Of a stretch of DNA of 64,000 bases, positions 40,900-51,793 are shown in pieces. Below the pieces are notes generated by a model, which worked only from the letters and a program-made list of their open reading frames with translations, did no database searches and was not told where the DNA came from. Both the position numbers and the translations under genes were made by a program. Numbering within the stretch: the stretch's first letter is position 1; the number at the start of each line of letters is the position of its first letter. The DNA is from Mycobacterium sp. ITM-2016-00318. Lineage in GTDB: Bacteria; Actinomycetota; Actinomycetes; Mycobacteriales; Mycobacteriaceae. Location: assembly GCF_002968285.2 (NCBI RefSeq), contig NZ_CP134400.1:1364001-1428000 (forward strand). Reading direction: 5' to 3'.

Positions 40900-41580
40900 G
40901 TGAGTGACGGTCGCGCACGCGTGGGGGTACCTCCCGCCCGAAGGGCAGGGGGAGAGCGGATCGAAACGAGAAGCGCGCCGCGCATTCCGTACGCCGAGGC
41001 GTCGAGGGTGCTGCTGCGCGATTCGATTCTCGACGGCATGCGCGACTTGTTGACCACACGGGACTGGTCGTCGATCACGCTGTCGCACGTCGCGACCGCG
41101 GCGGGCATCAGCAGGCAAACCATCTACAACGAGTTCGGCTCCCGGCAGGGCCTGGCTCAGGGGTATGCCATGCGGCTGGCCGACCGCCTGGTCGACGCGG
41201 TCGCCAACGCGGTCACCGGCAATGTCGGCGACATCTATGCCGCATTCCTCGAGGGCTTCAGGGACTTCTTCGCCGAGTCCGCCGCCGACCCGCTGGTCAT
41301 CTCGCTGCTGTCCGGCGACACCAAGCCCGACCTGCTCGCGCTCATCACCACCGACAGCGGCCCGATCATCACGCACTGCTCGTCACGGCTGACGTCGACC
41401 TTCACCACCAGCTGGGTCCGCGTCAGCGAGGAGGACGCCGGCGTGCTGGCCCGCGCCGTCGTGCGGCTGGCCATGAGTTACGTCTCGATGCCGCCCGAGG
41501 CCGACCATGATGTGGCCCGCGACCTGGCACGTCTCATGACACCGTTCGCCGAACGGTACGGTGTCATCGAATCCGATTAG
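40900..41580 (+). CDS. alkX: TetR-family regulator AlkX
   Basis: A 226-residue TetR protein: HTH at about 65-85 (ITLSHVATAAGISRQTIYNEFGSRQGLAQGYAMRLAD), then an effector domain. The homologue Rv3249c follows rubB in M. tuberculosis; AlkX-type repressors respond to long-chain acids or alkanes. In-frame GTGs exist at 40879 (overlapping the rubB stop), 40900 and 40921. GTG 40900 is favoured because TAGTCT (40887-40892) lies 7 nt upstream, a possible internal leaderless promoter. The N-terminal VGVPPARRAGGER comes from a palindromic repeat at 40921-40954. Confidence 0.85.
   Translation: MSDGRARVGVPPARRAGGERIETRSAPRIPYAEASRVLLRDSILDGMRDLLTTRDWSSITLSHVATAAGISRQTIYNEFGSRQGLAQGYAMRLADRLVDAVANAVTGNVGDIYAAFLEGFRDFFAESAADPLVISLLSGDTKPDLLALITTDSGPIITHCSSRLTSTFTTSWVRVSEEDAGVLARAVVRLAMSYVSMPPEADHDVARDLARLMTPFAERYGVIESD
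40921..40954 (+). repeat. GC-rich palindromic element (MIRU-like) in the start of alkX
   Basis: Begins GTGGGGGTACCTCCC; CTCCCGCCC (40931-40939) can pair with GGGCAGGGGGAG (40943-40954) over a GAA loop. I recall closely similar 30-40 bp elements scattered in mycobacterial genomes. It is read in frame as the first residues of alkX. Confidence 0.6.
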
Positions 41581-41587
41581 CCGCGGC

Positions 41588-41617
41588 TTGGGAGACCAGG
41601 ACGGCGCGGGCTAATGT
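41588..41617 (+). promoter_or_regulatory. sahH: Candidate sahH promoter
   Basis: TTGGGA (41588-41593) and TAATGT (41612-41617) are separated by 18 bp; a second hexamer TAAGCT lies at 41623-41628. The ATG is at 41659. No SAH riboswitch fold is recognisable in the short leader. Confidence 0.4.
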
Positions 41618-41658
41618 GTAACTAAGCTAACTAATTGCGCGCGAGACGAAGGACGACC

Positions 41659-43131
<1,473 letters not shown>

Positions 43132-43211
43132 CCGACCTCGAGACTGCGGACAGATCGCGATAAGTCTGTAAGCAACGATCTGACAGCAGAATCGGCACTA
43201 GGTTTGCCCTC

Positions 43212-44528
43212 ATGGGTCGGGGATTCGTGGGGGTTTTGCTTGCGCTGCTGTTGATCGGATCGCTTGGCGTTGCGCCACCGGTCACGGCCGACGATCCGAC
43301 GAACGATGCGCACGACCCGTATTTCAACGAGGACGAGTACCAGGCGTTCTACACCCCGCCGGACCCGTTACCGCCCGGTGCGCCGGGTGACCTGATCCGC
43401 ACCGAGCCGTCGCGGCTCGTACTCGAACCGTCCGGTCAGCTCGGCATGATCATGGCTGACGCCACGCGAATCATGTACCGCAGCACCGATATTCACGGCA
43501 ATCCGATGCCGGTCACCGGCACCTACTTCGAACCGTACAACGACTGGCCCGGCGGCGGTCCACGACCGCTGCTGGTGTACGGCCCCGGTACGCAGGGCCA
43601 AGGCGACCATTGCGCGCCGTCGCGCCAGTTCAACCAGGGCATCCACTGGCGCCCGTATCTGGACCTCGCGTTCAACTACGAGGAGTTGTTCGTCTCGACG
43701 ATGGTCGCGCGCGGTTTCGCGATCGTGATGACGGACTATCAGGGCCTCGGCACGCCCGGTCTGCACACCTACGTCAGCCGGGTAGCGCAGGGCAACGCGA
43801 TGCTCGATGCCGCCCGCGCCGCGAAGCGGCTGCCCGACACGTCGCTGAAAAGCGAAGGCCCGGTCGCCTTTTGGGGCTACTCGCAGGGCGGCGGAGCGGC
43901 CGCCTCTGCAGCCGAACTGGCCTCACAGTACGCACCCGAGCTCGACGTCGTCGGCACCTACGCTGGTGCCCCGCCCGCCGACCTGAAGGAACTGTTTCCC
44001 TACGCCGACGGCAGCGTGCTGGTCGGGGCGGTCGGCTATGCGCTCAATTCGGTCATCACGGCATATCCGGAGCACGCCGAGGAGATCCGCTCCAAGCTGA
44101 CGCCGCGCGGCGCGGACCTGCTCTTCAAGGTTCAGGATCAGTGCGTCGCCGAGACGCTCACGAAGTTCATGTTCCGCCACCTGCAGCCCTACTTCACCGA
44201 GGACATCTATCAACTCGTCAACGAGGAGCCGTTCTCCAGCCTGTTCGACGAGCAGAAGCTCGGCCGCTTCAAACCCGATGCGCCCGTAATGATCCTGAGC
44301 AACCGCTTCGACCCGTTGGTGCCGTGGACGGCCGCCAACCAGCTCGGCCGCGACTGGTGTGCACAGGGCGCCGATGTCCTGTTCTGGACCAACGAGGAGC
44401 CGCCATTCCTCAACAAGGCGATCGTCAACCACGGGCTGCCCATGTTGGTCGACGGCGAGCGGGCCATGCAGTGGGTCGCCGATCGGTTCAACGGAGTGCC
44501 GACGACACCGAACTGCGGCGAGTTCTAG
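43212..44528 (+). CDS. Secreted lipase/esterase, alpha/beta hydrolase (LIP family)
   Basis: A 438-residue exported hydrolase. Signal peptide at 1-26 (hydrophobic VGVLLALLLIGSLGV, then PPVTADD). The nucleophile elbow GYSQGG is at 222-227 with Ser224; Asp in NRFDPLVPW and His in IVNHGLP are plausible triad partners. It resembles PF03583 secretory lipases of actinobacteria. TAGGTT (43199-43204) is 7 nt before the ATG, pointing to a leaderless mRNA. Not part of the M. tuberculosis order between sahH and tmk as I recall it, so probably accessory. Confidence 0.85.
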   Translation: MGRGFVGVLLALLLIGSLGVAPPVTADDPTNDAHDPYFNEDEYQAFYTPPDPLPPGAPGDLIRTEPSRLVLEPSGQLGMIMADATRIMYRSTDIHGNPMPVTGTYFEPYNDWPGGGPRPLLVYGPGTQGQGDHCAPSRQFNQGIHWRPYLDLAFNYEELFVSTMVARGFAIVMTDYQGLGTPGLHTYVSRVAQGNAMLDAARAAKRLPDTSLKSEGPVAFWGYSQGGGAAASAAELASQYAPELDVVGTYAGAPPADLKELFPYADGSVLVGAVGYALNSVITAYPEHAEEIRSKLTPRGADLLFKVQDQCVAETLTKFMFRHLQPYFTEDIYQLVNEEPFSSLFDEQKLGRFKPDAPVMILSNRFDPLVPWTAANQLGRDWCAQGADVLFWTNEEPPFLNKAIVNHGLPMLVDGERAMQWVADRFNGVPTTPNCGEF

Positions 44529-44687
44529 GGTGTCGAGGCCGGATCACCGCAGCGGTTCTTGATGTCCGGCAACGGCCGGCGGATGCCTGCGAGGTCGGCC
44601 GCGCTGCAGTTCGGCGGAGCGGCGGCGGCGATCTAGCAGCGGTCCGGCAGGAAACTCGAAGACAACGAGGAGGGTTACGCTCGCGGC

Positions 44688-45317
44688 GTGCTGATCGCGA
44701 TAGAGGGTGTCGACGGTGCGGGCAAGCGCACGCTGACCGACGGGTTGCGCGCCTGTTTCAAGGCCGACGGCAAGACCGTCGCCAGCCTGTCCTTCCCGCG
44801 CTACGGGCAGTCGGCGCCGGCGGACATCGCCGCGGAGGCTCTGCACGGCGGACACGGCGACCTCTCGACGTCGGTCCATGCGATGGCGGTGCTCTTCGCG
44901 CTCGACCGCGCCGACGCCCGCGACGAGATCGCGTTGCTGAGGCACCAGTACGACGTACTGATTCTCGACCGGTACGTCGCGTCCAACGCGGCCTACAGCG
45001 CCGCCCGCCTGCACCAGGACGCCGGGGGCAACGTGGTGGCCTGGGTACGCGAGCTCGAGTACGAGCGGCTGCGGCTGCCTGCGCCCGACTGGCAGGTGCT
45101 TCTCGACGTGCCCGTCGAGCTGGCCGCCGAGCGGGCCGAGCACCGCGCCAACACCGAAGCCGACCGGACCAAGGACGCCTACGAGCGCGACGACGGGCTT
45201 CAGCGGCGCACCGCAGAGGTCTACTCGGGGCTTGCGGCCGCCGACTGGGGCGGCCGGTGGCTGGTCGCCGAACCCGACGTCGAGGTGCCCGCCCTGGCCG
45301 CGTTGTTGACGCGCTAG
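44688..45317 (+). CDS. tmk: Thymidylate kinase
   Basis: A 209-residue dTMP kinase: P-loop region EGVDGAGKRTL at the N terminus, the DRYVASNAAY segment (DRY motif) and a lid region with AEHRANTEADRTKDAYERD. It makes dTDP from dTMP. TACGCT at 44676-44681 lies 6 nt before the GTG start. 159 bp of apparently empty sequence separates it from the lipase gene. Followed by mtrA. Equivalent to Rv3247c. Confidence 0.92.
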   Translation: MLIAIEGVDGAGKRTLTDGLRACFKADGKTVASLSFPRYGQSAPADIAAEALHGGHGDLSTSVHAMAVLFALDRADARDEIALLRHQYDVLILDRYVASNAAYSAARLHQDAGGNVVAWVRELEYERLRLPAPDWQVLLDVPVELAAERAEHRANTEADRTKDAYERDDGLQRRTAEVYSGLAAADWGGRWLVAEPDVEVPALAALLTR

Positions 45318-45365
45318 CCGACTCGCGGCGTTGCTAGCAGCGTTTTATCGCGCTTTGGTGACACC

Positions 45366-46052
45366 ATGGACTCCATGAGGCAAAGGATTCTGGTCGTCGA
45401 CGACGACCCTTCGCTCGCGGAGATGCTGACGATCGTGCTGCGCGGTGAAGGGTTCGACACCGCCGTCATCGGGGACGGCACCCAGGCGCTCACCGCCGTG
45501 CGTGAGCTGCGGCCGGATCTGGTCCTGCTGGACCTGATGCTGCCAGGCATGAACGGGATCGACGTGTGCCGTGTGTTGCGCGCGGACTCGGGCGTGCCGA
45601 TCGTGATGCTGACCGCCAAGACCGACACCGTCGACGTGGTGCTCGGCCTCGAGTCCGGCGCGGACGACTACGTGATGAAGCCGTTCAAGCCCAAGGAGCT
45701 CGTGGCCCGCGTGCGCGCCCGGCTGCGTCGCAACGACGACGAGCCCGCCGAGATGCTGTCGATCGCCGATGTGGACATCGATGTGCCCGCTCACAAGGTG
45801 ACCCGCCAGGGAGAGCAGATTTCGCTGACACCGCTGGAATTCGACCTGTTGGTGGCGCTGGCACGCAAACCGCGGCAGGTGTTTACTCGAGATGTGCTTC
45901 TCGAACAGGTGTGGGGGTATCGGCACCCGGCCGACACCCGTTTGGTGAACGTGCATGTCCAGCGTTTGCGGGCCAAGGTCGAGAAGGATCCTGAGAATCC
46001 GCAAGTTGTGCTGACTGTTCGAGGAGTGGGATACAAGGCCGGACCTCCGTGA
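45366..46052 (+). CDS. mtrA: Response regulator MtrA
   Basis: A 228-residue OmpR-family regulator, the usual length. Receiver domain with VDDD acidic pocket, phosphoacceptor Asp56 in LLDLMLPG and Lys in KPFKPKEL; C-terminal winged helix with [33 protein letters not shown]. It controls division, peptidoglycan hydrolase and DnaA-linked genes and is essential in M. tuberculosis. Nearly identical to Rv3246c as remembered. mtrB follows after 22 bp. Confidence 0.96.
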   Translation: MDSMRQRILVVDDDPSLAEMLTIVLRGEGFDTAVIGDGTQALTAVRELRPDLVLLDLMLPGMNGIDVCRVLRADSGVPIVMLTAKTDTVDVVLGLESGADDYVMKPFKPKELVARVRARLRRNDDEPAEMLSIADVDIDVPAHKVTRQGEQISLTPLEFDLLVALARKPRQVFTRDVLLEQVWGYRHPADTRLVNVHVQRLRAKVEKDPENPQVVLTVRGVGYKAGPP

Positions 46053-46074
46053 CCTTGATCGCTCGGCGGTCGCC

Positions 46075-47724
46075 ATGATCTTCAGCTCGAGGCGGCGCAT
46101 TCATCGGCGTTCTGCACCACTGGTACGCGGATTGGGTGCGCTGGGTCGAGCTTTCAGCCTTGCGTGGCGTCGCTCCCTGCAACTGCGGGTGGTGACACTT
46201 ACGCTCGGGTTGTCACTTGCCGTGATCCTGGTGCTCGGCTTCGTGCTGACGAGCCAGATCACCGATCGCATCCTCGAGGTGAAGGTGCGCGCGGCCACCG
46301 AGGAGATCGATCGGGCGCGCAACACCGTCAGCGGCATCGTCGGCGGTGAGGAGACCCGGTCGCTGGACAGCAGCCTGCAGCTGGCGCGCAACACCCTCAT
46401 CGACCGCAAGGCAGATGCCGGCGCAGGGCTCGCGGGCGCATTCGACGCAGTACTGGTCGTCCCGGGCGACGGCCCTCGCGCGGCGACCGCGGCCGGGCCT
46501 GTCGCCCAGGTCCCCAACGCCCTGCGCGACTTCGTCAAGGCGGGCCAGGTCAGCTACCAGTACGCGACGGTGCGCACCGAGGAATTCTCGGGGCCCGCGC
46601 TGATCATCGGCACGCCGACGCCCTCGACGGTCACCAACCTCGAGCTCTACCTCGTCTTCCCGTTGAACAACGAGGAGTCCACCATCGCCCTGGTGCGCGG
46701 CACGATGGCCACCGGCGGTGTGGTGCTGCTGCTCATGCTCGCCGCCATCGCGCTGATCGTCGCCCGCCAGATCGTGCTGCCCGTGCGGTCGGCATCGCGG
46801 ATCGCCGAACGCTTCGCCGACGGCCACCTGGCCGAGCGGATGCCGGTGCGCGGCGAGGACGACATGGCGCGGCTGGCGGTGTCGTTCAACGACATGGCCG
46901 AGAGCCTGCAGCGGCAGATCGCCCAGCTCGAAGAGTTCGGCAACCTGCAGCGCCGGTTCACCTCCGACGTCAGCCACGAGCTGCGCACTCCGCTGACGAC
47001 CGTGCGGATGGCGGCCGACCTGATTCACGAGCACAGCGAGGAGCTCGAGCCGGCGCTGCGCCGGTCGACCGAACTGCTCGTCAGCGAGCTCGATCGGTTC
47101 GAGATGCTCCTCAACGACCTGCTCGAGATCTCCCGCCACGACGCCGGTGTCGCCGAGTTGTCGGTCGAGGCCGTCGACCTGCGCGGCACCGTGCAGAGCG
47201 CACTGGACAACGTCGGCCACCTCGCCGACGATGCCCAGATCGACCTCATCGTCGACATGCCGACCGACGAGGTCATCGCCGAGGTCGACCCTCGCCGGGT
47301 GGAACGCATCCTGCGCAACCTCATCGTCAACGCCATCGATCACGCCGAGAGCAAGCCGGTGCGGATCAGGATGGCCGTCGACGAGGACACGGTCGCCGTC
47401 ACGGTCCGCGACTACGGCGTCGGGCTGCGGCCCGGCGAGGAGAAGCTGGTGTTCAGCAGGTTCTGGCGGTCCGACCCGTCGCGGGTGCGCCGCTCCGGCG
47501 GTACCGGCCTCGGCCTCGCGATCAGCATCGAGGACGCCAGGCTCCATCAGGGCAGGCTCGAGGCGTGGGGCGAACCCGGCAAAGGCGCCTGCTTCCGGTT
47601 GACGCTGCCCCTGGTGCGCGGTCACAAGGTGACGACGAGTCCGCTGCCGCTGAAACCAGTTGGGCGGGACCGTAAGCCGCGGCAGCCGGCGAGGGAGCGG
47701 CAACCGGCGGGAGAATCCGTGTGA
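46075..47724 (+). CDS. mtrB: Sensor histidine kinase MtrB
   Basis: A 549-residue HK: TM1 at about 37-60, an extracytoplasmic sensor of about 150 residues, TM2 at about 212-231, HAMP 232-284, and the H box [18 protein letters not shown] with His301. N, G1 and G2 boxes follow ([28 protein letters not shown]). It phosphorylates MtrA and localises to septa and poles. The Pro/Arg-rich C terminus is probably disordered. Overlaps lpqB by 4 bp. Equivalent to Rv3245c. Confidence 0.95.
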   Translation: MIFSSRRRIHRRSAPLVRGLGALGRAFSLAWRRSLQLRVVTLTLGLSLAVILVLGFVLTSQITDRILEVKVRAATEEIDRARNTVSGIVGGEETRSLDSSLQLARNTLIDRKADAGAGLAGAFDAVLVVPGDGPRAATAAGPVAQVPNALRDFVKAGQVSYQYATVRTEEFSGPALIIGTPTPSTVTNLELYLVFPLNNEESTIALVRGTMATGGVVLLLMLAAIALIVARQIVLPVRSASRIAERFADGHLAERMPVRGEDDMARLAVSFNDMAESLQRQIAQLEEFGNLQRRFTSDVSHELRTPLTTVRMAADLIHEHSEELEPALRRSTELLVSELDRFEMLLNDLLEISRHDAGVAELSVEAVDLRGTVQSALDNVGHLADDAQIDLIVDMPTDEVIAEVDPRRVERILRNLIVNAIDHAESKPVRIRMAVDEDTVAVTVRDYGVGLRPGEEKLVFSRFWRSDPSRVRRSGGTGLGLAISIEDARLHQGRLEAWGEPGKGACFRLTLPLVRGHKVTTSPLPLKPVGRDRKPRQPARERQPAGESV

Positions 47725-49487
47725 ACCGCATCCGTGCGTTCGCGGCGGCCTTTTTCGCATGCGCGGTGGTGTTGGCCGGGTGCGCAGGCGTGCCGAGTTC
47801 GTCGGCGCCGCAGGCCATCGGAACCGTCGACCGCCCCGCGCCACCGAGTCTGCCGAAACCGACACCGGACATGGACCCCGATGTGCTGCTGCGGGAATTC
47901 CTCAAGGCCACCGCCGACCCGTCCAACCGTCATCTGGCCGCACGGCAGTTCCTCACCGAATCGGCCTCCAACGCCTGGGACGACGCGGGCAGCGCGCTGC
48001 TCATCGACCGGGTGGTCTTCGTCGAAGCACGGGACTCCGAACGGGTTTCGGTCACCATGCGGGCCGACATCCTCGGCTCGCTCTCCGATATCGGGGTTTT
48101 CGAGACCGGCGACGGGGCGCTGCCCGACCCTGGCCCGATCGAGCTGGTGAAGACGTCGGGCGGCTGGCGCATCGACCGGTTGCCGAACGGCATTTTCCTC
48201 GACTGGCAACAGTTCCAGGAGACCTACAAGCGCAACACCCTGTACTTCGCGGACCCGACCGGTAAGACCGTGGTGCCCGACCCGCGCTATGTCGCGGTGT
48301 CGGACCCCGACCAGTTGGCCACCGAACTCGTCACCAAGCTGATCGCGGGCCCGCGTCCCGAGATGGCCAACACGGTGCGCAACCTGCTCGGCCCGCCGCT
48401 GCGGCTGCGCGGACCGGTCACCCGTGCCGACGGCGGCAAGATGGGCGTCGGTCGCGGCTACGGCGGAGCGCGCATCGATCTGGAGAACCTCTCGACCACC
48501 GATCCGCACAGCAGGCAACTGCTTGCCGCACAAGTCATCTGGACGCTATCGCGGGCCGGCATCAACGGACCGTATGTCATCAACGCCGACGGCGCCGCGC
48601 TGGACGACCGGTTCGCCGACGGCTGGCAGACCTCCGATGTGGCGGCCACCGACCCCGGCGCCGCCGACGGCGCCGCGGCCGGTCTGCATGCGCTGGTCGG
48701 CGGGTCGCTGGTGGCGCTCGACGGTCAGCGCGCGCCGCGGGTGTCCGGCCCGTTCGGCGCGACACCCAACCAGACCGGAGCCGCCGTGTCGCGCAGCGGT
48801 CAGCAAGCGGCCTCGGTCGTGACGCTCAATGCGGGCGCACCGGATATGGCGTCGTCGCTGTGGGTGGGTCCCCTCGGCGGAAACCCGTTGCAGGCCATGG
48901 ACGGTCGCATACTGTCCAGGCCGACCTGGTCACTGGATGACGCGGTGTGGGTGGTCGTCGACGGCAACACCGTGGTGCGCACGGTCCAGGACGCGTCAGG
49001 GCAGCCGGGCCGCATACCCGTCGACTCCACGGCGGTGTCCACCCGCTTCCCCGGACCGATCGCCGATCTGCAGCTGTCACGGGACTCCACGCGCGCGGTG
49101 ATGGTGATCGAGGGTCAGGTGATCCTCGTCAGTGTCGAGCAGACTCCCGGCGGCGGCTTCGCACTCACTTACCCGCGACGGCTGGGTTTCGGGCTGAAGA
49201 ACACGGTGGTGTCGCTGGCGTGGCGCACCGGTGACGACATCGTCGTCAGCCGCACCGACCCGCAGCATCCGGTGTCCTACGTCAACCTCGACGGCGTGAA
49301 CTCCGACGGTCCGAGCCGCAATCTGGCGATGCCGGTGGGAGCCGTGGCCGCCAGCCCGTCGACGGTGTACGTCGCCGACGCCCGAGGCATCCTGCAGCTT
49401 TCCGGTTCCGCGGCGGAGAACGACCCGCGGTGGGTGGAGGTCCGCCCGTTGATGACGCCGGGTGCCATACCTGTTCTGCCAGGCTGA
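47721..49487 (+). CDS. lpqB: Lipoprotein LpqB
   Basis: A 588-residue exported lipoprotein: signal peptide with lipobox VLAGC (Cys21), an N-terminal GerMN-type region and a C-terminal beta-propeller-like region typical of LpqB. It associates with the MtrB sensor domain and modulates MtrA activity. GTG start overlaps mtrB (GTGA). The end of the conserved mtrA-mtrB-lpqB operon; in M. tuberculosis comFC lies close downstream, but here an accessory block follows. Equivalent to Rv3244c. Confidence 0.94.
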   Translation: MNRIRAFAAAFFACAVVLAGCAGVPSSSAPQAIGTVDRPAPPSLPKPTPDMDPDVLLREFLKATADPSNRHLAARQFLTESASNAWDDAGSALLIDRVVFVEARDSERVSVTMRADILGSLSDIGVFETGDGALPDPGPIELVKTSGGWRIDRLPNGIFLDWQQFQETYKRNTLYFADPTGKTVVPDPRYVAVSDPDQLATELVTKLIAGPRPEMANTVRNLLGPPLRLRGPVTRADGGKMGVGRGYGGARIDLENLSTTDPHSRQLLAAQVIWTLSRAGINGPYVINADGAALDDRFADGWQTSDVAATDPGAADGAAAGLHALVGGSLVALDGQRAPRVSGPFGATPNQTGAAVSRSGQQAASVVTLNAGAPDMASSLWVGPLGGNPLQAMDGRILSRPTWSLDDAVWVVVDGNTVVRTVQDASGQPGRIPVDSTAVSTRFPGPIADLQLSRDSTRAVMVIEGQVILVSVEQTPGGGFALTYPRRLGFGLKNTVVSLAWRTGDDIVVSRTDPQHPVSYVNLDGVNSDGPSRNLAMPVGAVAASPSTVYVADARGILQLSGSAAENDPRWVEVRPLMTPGAIPVLPG

Positions 49488-49570
49488 ATCGGCGTTCTTT
49501 CGCCGTTGGGCAGACAAATCGGCGTCGGTGTCCTTTGCTGGTACAGGCCCAGCCCGCCGAGAGGATCCCC

Positions 49571-50014
49571 ATGCCGTTCGATGATCTCCAGATCCCGAGA
49601 CAACATGTGATCCGAGCGGCCGGCCTCGTGCTGACCGCAGGCACTCTTGCGGCGTGCGGCGCCGAGGGCGACAAGGACGACAAGCCCGCCGCAGGCGGCG
49701 AGGCCTCGACGTCGTCGGCGCCCACCGAGGCACCGTCGGGCGCTATCGCCAAGATCGCGGACGTACCGGTCGGCTCGGGGATCATCGTCGACGACGTCGT
49801 GGTGACCCAGCCCGCCGCCGGTGAGTTCAAGGCGTTCTCCTCGTCCTGCACACACAAGGGTTGCGCGGTGAACAAGGTGGCCGACGGCACCATCGACTGT
49901 CCGTGCCATGGCAGCAAGTTCAACCTGGACGGCTCGGTCGCCAAGGGACCCGCTGCGAAGCCGTTGGAGGCGAAACCCGTCACTGTTGAGGGCGATTCGA
50001 TCGTCCTGAGCTGA
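49571..50014 (+). CDS. Rieske [2Fe-2S] lipoprotein
   Basis: A 147-residue exported protein. The N terminus has a signal segment ending LAACG (lipobox Cys29), a Ser/Thr/Ala-rich linker and a Rieske domain at about 57-147. Cluster ligands Cys93 and His95 (CTHKGC) and Cys110 and His113 (CPCHGS); Cys98 and Cys112 could form the disulfide seen in high-potential Rieske proteins. It is a small electron carrier with no oxygenase domain. GAGAGGAT precedes the ATG. The partner is not encoded nearby. Confidence 0.88.
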   Translation: MPFDDLQIPRQHVIRAAGLVLTAGTLAACGAEGDKDDKPAAGGEASTSSAPTEAPSGAIAKIADVPVGSGIIVDDVVVTQPAAGEFKAFSSSCTHKGCAVNKVADGTIDCPCHGSKFNLDGSVAKGPAAKPLEAKPVTVEGDSIVLS

Positions 50015-50025
50015 GCCGGCCTACG

Positions 50026-51330
50026 TCACGTAGAGCTGACCCCAGGAATTCTGCCCTCGCGGAAGGCCTCGACGAAGTGTCGGTGATCGTCACGCACCGT
50101 CTTGGCGTACTCGAGCCCGAAATCGACCATGTCGGAGACGAATTCGTCGTCGCGGTCACCGATGTGCTCGTCGATGGCATCCTCGGTCTGGAAGTCGACG
50201 AGTTCCTGATCGCTGTCGGCGTCACCGACGCAGTGCACCTTGGCGACGGCACGGCCTAGTTGCTCGATCACCTCGGTGAGTTCGTCGGGCTCGGTCAGCT
50301 CGGTCCAGTCGAGGTCGGACTCGTACGGCGACAGTTCGGCCACCACGAACCCGACGTCGTCGAGCTCGGTGTAGCCCAACAGCGGATCGGCATGCGCCTG
50401 CAGCGCGCGCTGCGACACCGCGGTGCGGTGCCCGTGGTGCTTGAAGTACTTGTGCACGGCTTCGTCGTTCACGACGCGGCTGGGCGCCGCGACGTTGCCC
50501 TGCTTCATCGAAAGCACGATGTCGTTGTCGAGTGCCTGGTTGAAGCCCTCGATGAGCACGTTGTAGCTCGGCAGGCCCGCGCTGCCGATCCCGAAACCGC
50601 TCCGCCCGACGATGTCCTTGACGTCGTACGCGATCTCCCTGAACTTCTTCGACTTCGGGATGGTGTCCTGGTAGGCCTCGAATGCGGCGTTGACCTTGTC
50701 GTATTCTCCTGAGTCGAGCCTGCGCACGCCCGCGCTGTCGCGGAACCGGCGCTCCGACTCGTCGACGTGGGTCATCCGGTCGAGCATCGAGGAGCGGGTC
50801 GACATCCGGGCGGTGTCCAATGCAACACGCACGGCGCCCTTGGCGGTGTCGAGGTTCAGCGAGAAGCTCGCGTCGTCGTCGGTCTGGCGGAACCAGCGAA
50901 CCTGATCCAGATAGGACCGCACGAAAGTCGCGTTCAGCTCATTGATCACCTCGTCCGACAGGGCCTTCTGCCAGCACATCAGCGCCACGCTGGCCACGAA
51001 GCGCTGTAGGTCCCACGTGAAATGCCCGACGAACGCCTCGTCGAAATCGTTGACGTCGAAGATCAGTTTTCCCGCGCCGTCCATATAGGTCCCGAAGTTC
51101 TCCGCGTGCAGATCACCCTGGATCCAGACCCGGCCGGTCCGATTGTCGGCCCAGCTGTCCTCGCGGTCGGCGACGTCGGCGTAGAACACGCATGCGCTGC
51201 CGCGGTAGAACGCGAACGGATCGGCGGCCATCTTGCGGAACTTGGTGCGAAACGCGTCCGGGTCTGCCGTCATCAGATCGTCGAAAGCCCGCTTGAGGCA
51301 TTCGACTATGAAGGACTCCCGATTCGACAT
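50026..51330 (-). CDS. DUF2252 protein (kinase-like fold)
   Basis: A 434-residue DUF2252 protein. The segment VWIQGDLHAENFGTYMDG followed by LIFDVNDFDEAFVG resembles the catalytic and metal-binding loops (GDxHxxN, then DFD) of aminoglycoside/choline-kinase-type phosphotransferases, so small-molecule kinase activity is possible. Substrate unknown. A minus-strand GATTT-N16-GGGTAC (51340-51366) upstream looks like a SigF promoter. Divergent from the arsR gene. Confidence 0.8.
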   Translation of the reverse strand: MSNRESFIVECLKRAFDDLMTADPDAFRTKFRKMAADPFAFYRGSACVFYADVADREDSWADNRTGRVWIQGDLHAENFGTYMDGAGKLIFDVNDFDEAFVGHFTWDLQRFVASVALMCWQKALSDEVINELNATFVRSYLDQVRWFRQTDDDASFSLNLDTAKGAVRVALDTARMSTRSSMLDRMTHVDESERRFRDSAGVRRLDSGEYDKVNAAFEAYQDTIPKSKKFREIAYDVKDIVGRSGFGIGSAGLPSYNVLIEGFNQALDNDIVLSMKQGNVAAPSRVVNDEAVHKYFKHHGHRTAVSQRALQAHADPLLGYTELDDVGFVVAELSPYESDLDWTELTEPDELTEVIEQLGRAVAKVHCVGDADSDQELVDFQTEDAIDEHIGDRDDEFVSDMVDFGLEYAKTVRDDHRHFVEAFREGRIPGVSST

Positions 51331-51339
51331 CGATAGGGA

Positions 51340-51366
51340 GTACCCAGAGTTGGCTTCGGCGAAATC
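51340..51366 (-). promoter_or_regulatory. Candidate SigF promoter for the DUF2252 gene
   Basis: On the minus strand GATTT (51366-51362) is followed after 16 nt by GGGTAC (51345-51340), about 10 nt before the ATG. This differs by one base in each element from the SigF consensus. The position is close to the start, so the leader would be very short or absent. Confidence 0.33.
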
Positions 51367-51425
51367 TGCACGAGGGTCGCTTTGTCGTCGGGCCGACTGC
51401 CGCCGCGCAGATCTCGCGGCAGGTC

Positions 51426-51470
51426 TTGACGGGCGACCCCCGCTTCGCTAGTTTGCAAATATGCGAAATA
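51426..51470 (+). promoter_or_regulatory. arsR-phzF-ocd promoter and overlapping operator
   Basis: -35 TTGACG (51426-51431), 17-bp spacer, -10 TAGTTT (51449-51454), 6 nt, then the ATG at 51461: a leaderless promoter. A 22-bp imperfect inverted repeat (51449-51470; half-site TAnTTnGCA, 16 of 22 positions symmetric) covers the -10, start site and first codons. Autorepression by the ArsR-like protein is the obvious reading. Confidence 0.65.
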
Positions 51471-51793
51471 ACGAAGCGGCTGTCGGCGCGCAACCGCTGC
51501 TGCAGACGCTGAAGGCGGTCGCCAGTCCGGTGCGGCTGGAGGTCCTGTCCCTGCTGAAGGACCCGGTGAAGCACTTTCCCCCGCAGACCGACGGCGACCT
51601 TGTTCGCGACGGCGTCTGCGCCGACTTCATCCGCGAGAGGCTGGCGATCGCGCCTGCAACGGCTTCACGCCACCTGACGCTGCTGACCGAGGCCGGTCTC
51701 TTGACCGCGACGCGGAAGAAGGGGTGGACCTTCTATCGCCGCGACGAGTCGGCGATCCGCCGGTTCGCCCAAACACTGGGGGCGCAGCTGTGA
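51461..51793 (+). CDS. ArsR-family winged-helix repressor
   Basis: A 110-residue winged-helix protein: LKAVASPVRLEVLSLLKD, recognition helix region IAPATASRHLTLLTEAGLL and wing ATRKKGWTFYRRDES. Only one Cys is present (GVCADFI) and no CxC metal motif, so the inducer is probably organic rather than metal. The start codon lies inside its likely operator. GTGA overlap with the phzF-like gene shows it governs that operon. Confidence 0.85.
   Translation: MRNNEAAVGAQPLLQTLKAVASPVRLEVLSLLKDPVKHFPPQTDGDLVRDGVCADFIRERLAIAPATASRHLTLLTEAGLLTATRKKGWTFYRRDESAIRRFAQTLGAQL

Noticed and set aside
43610..45337. 575-codon Arg-rich plus-strand frame
   Set aside because: It runs out of frame through the lipase and tmk genes, with no recognisable fold.
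45332..45339. TGCTAGCA palindrome before mtrA as a terminator or MtrA box
   Set aside because: Stem is only 4 bp, no T-run follows, and it does not match the MtrA motif I know.
46213..47865. 550-codon open frame opposite mtrB
   Set aside because: Antisense shadow of a certain gene; low-complexity Asp/Val/Gly/His composition.
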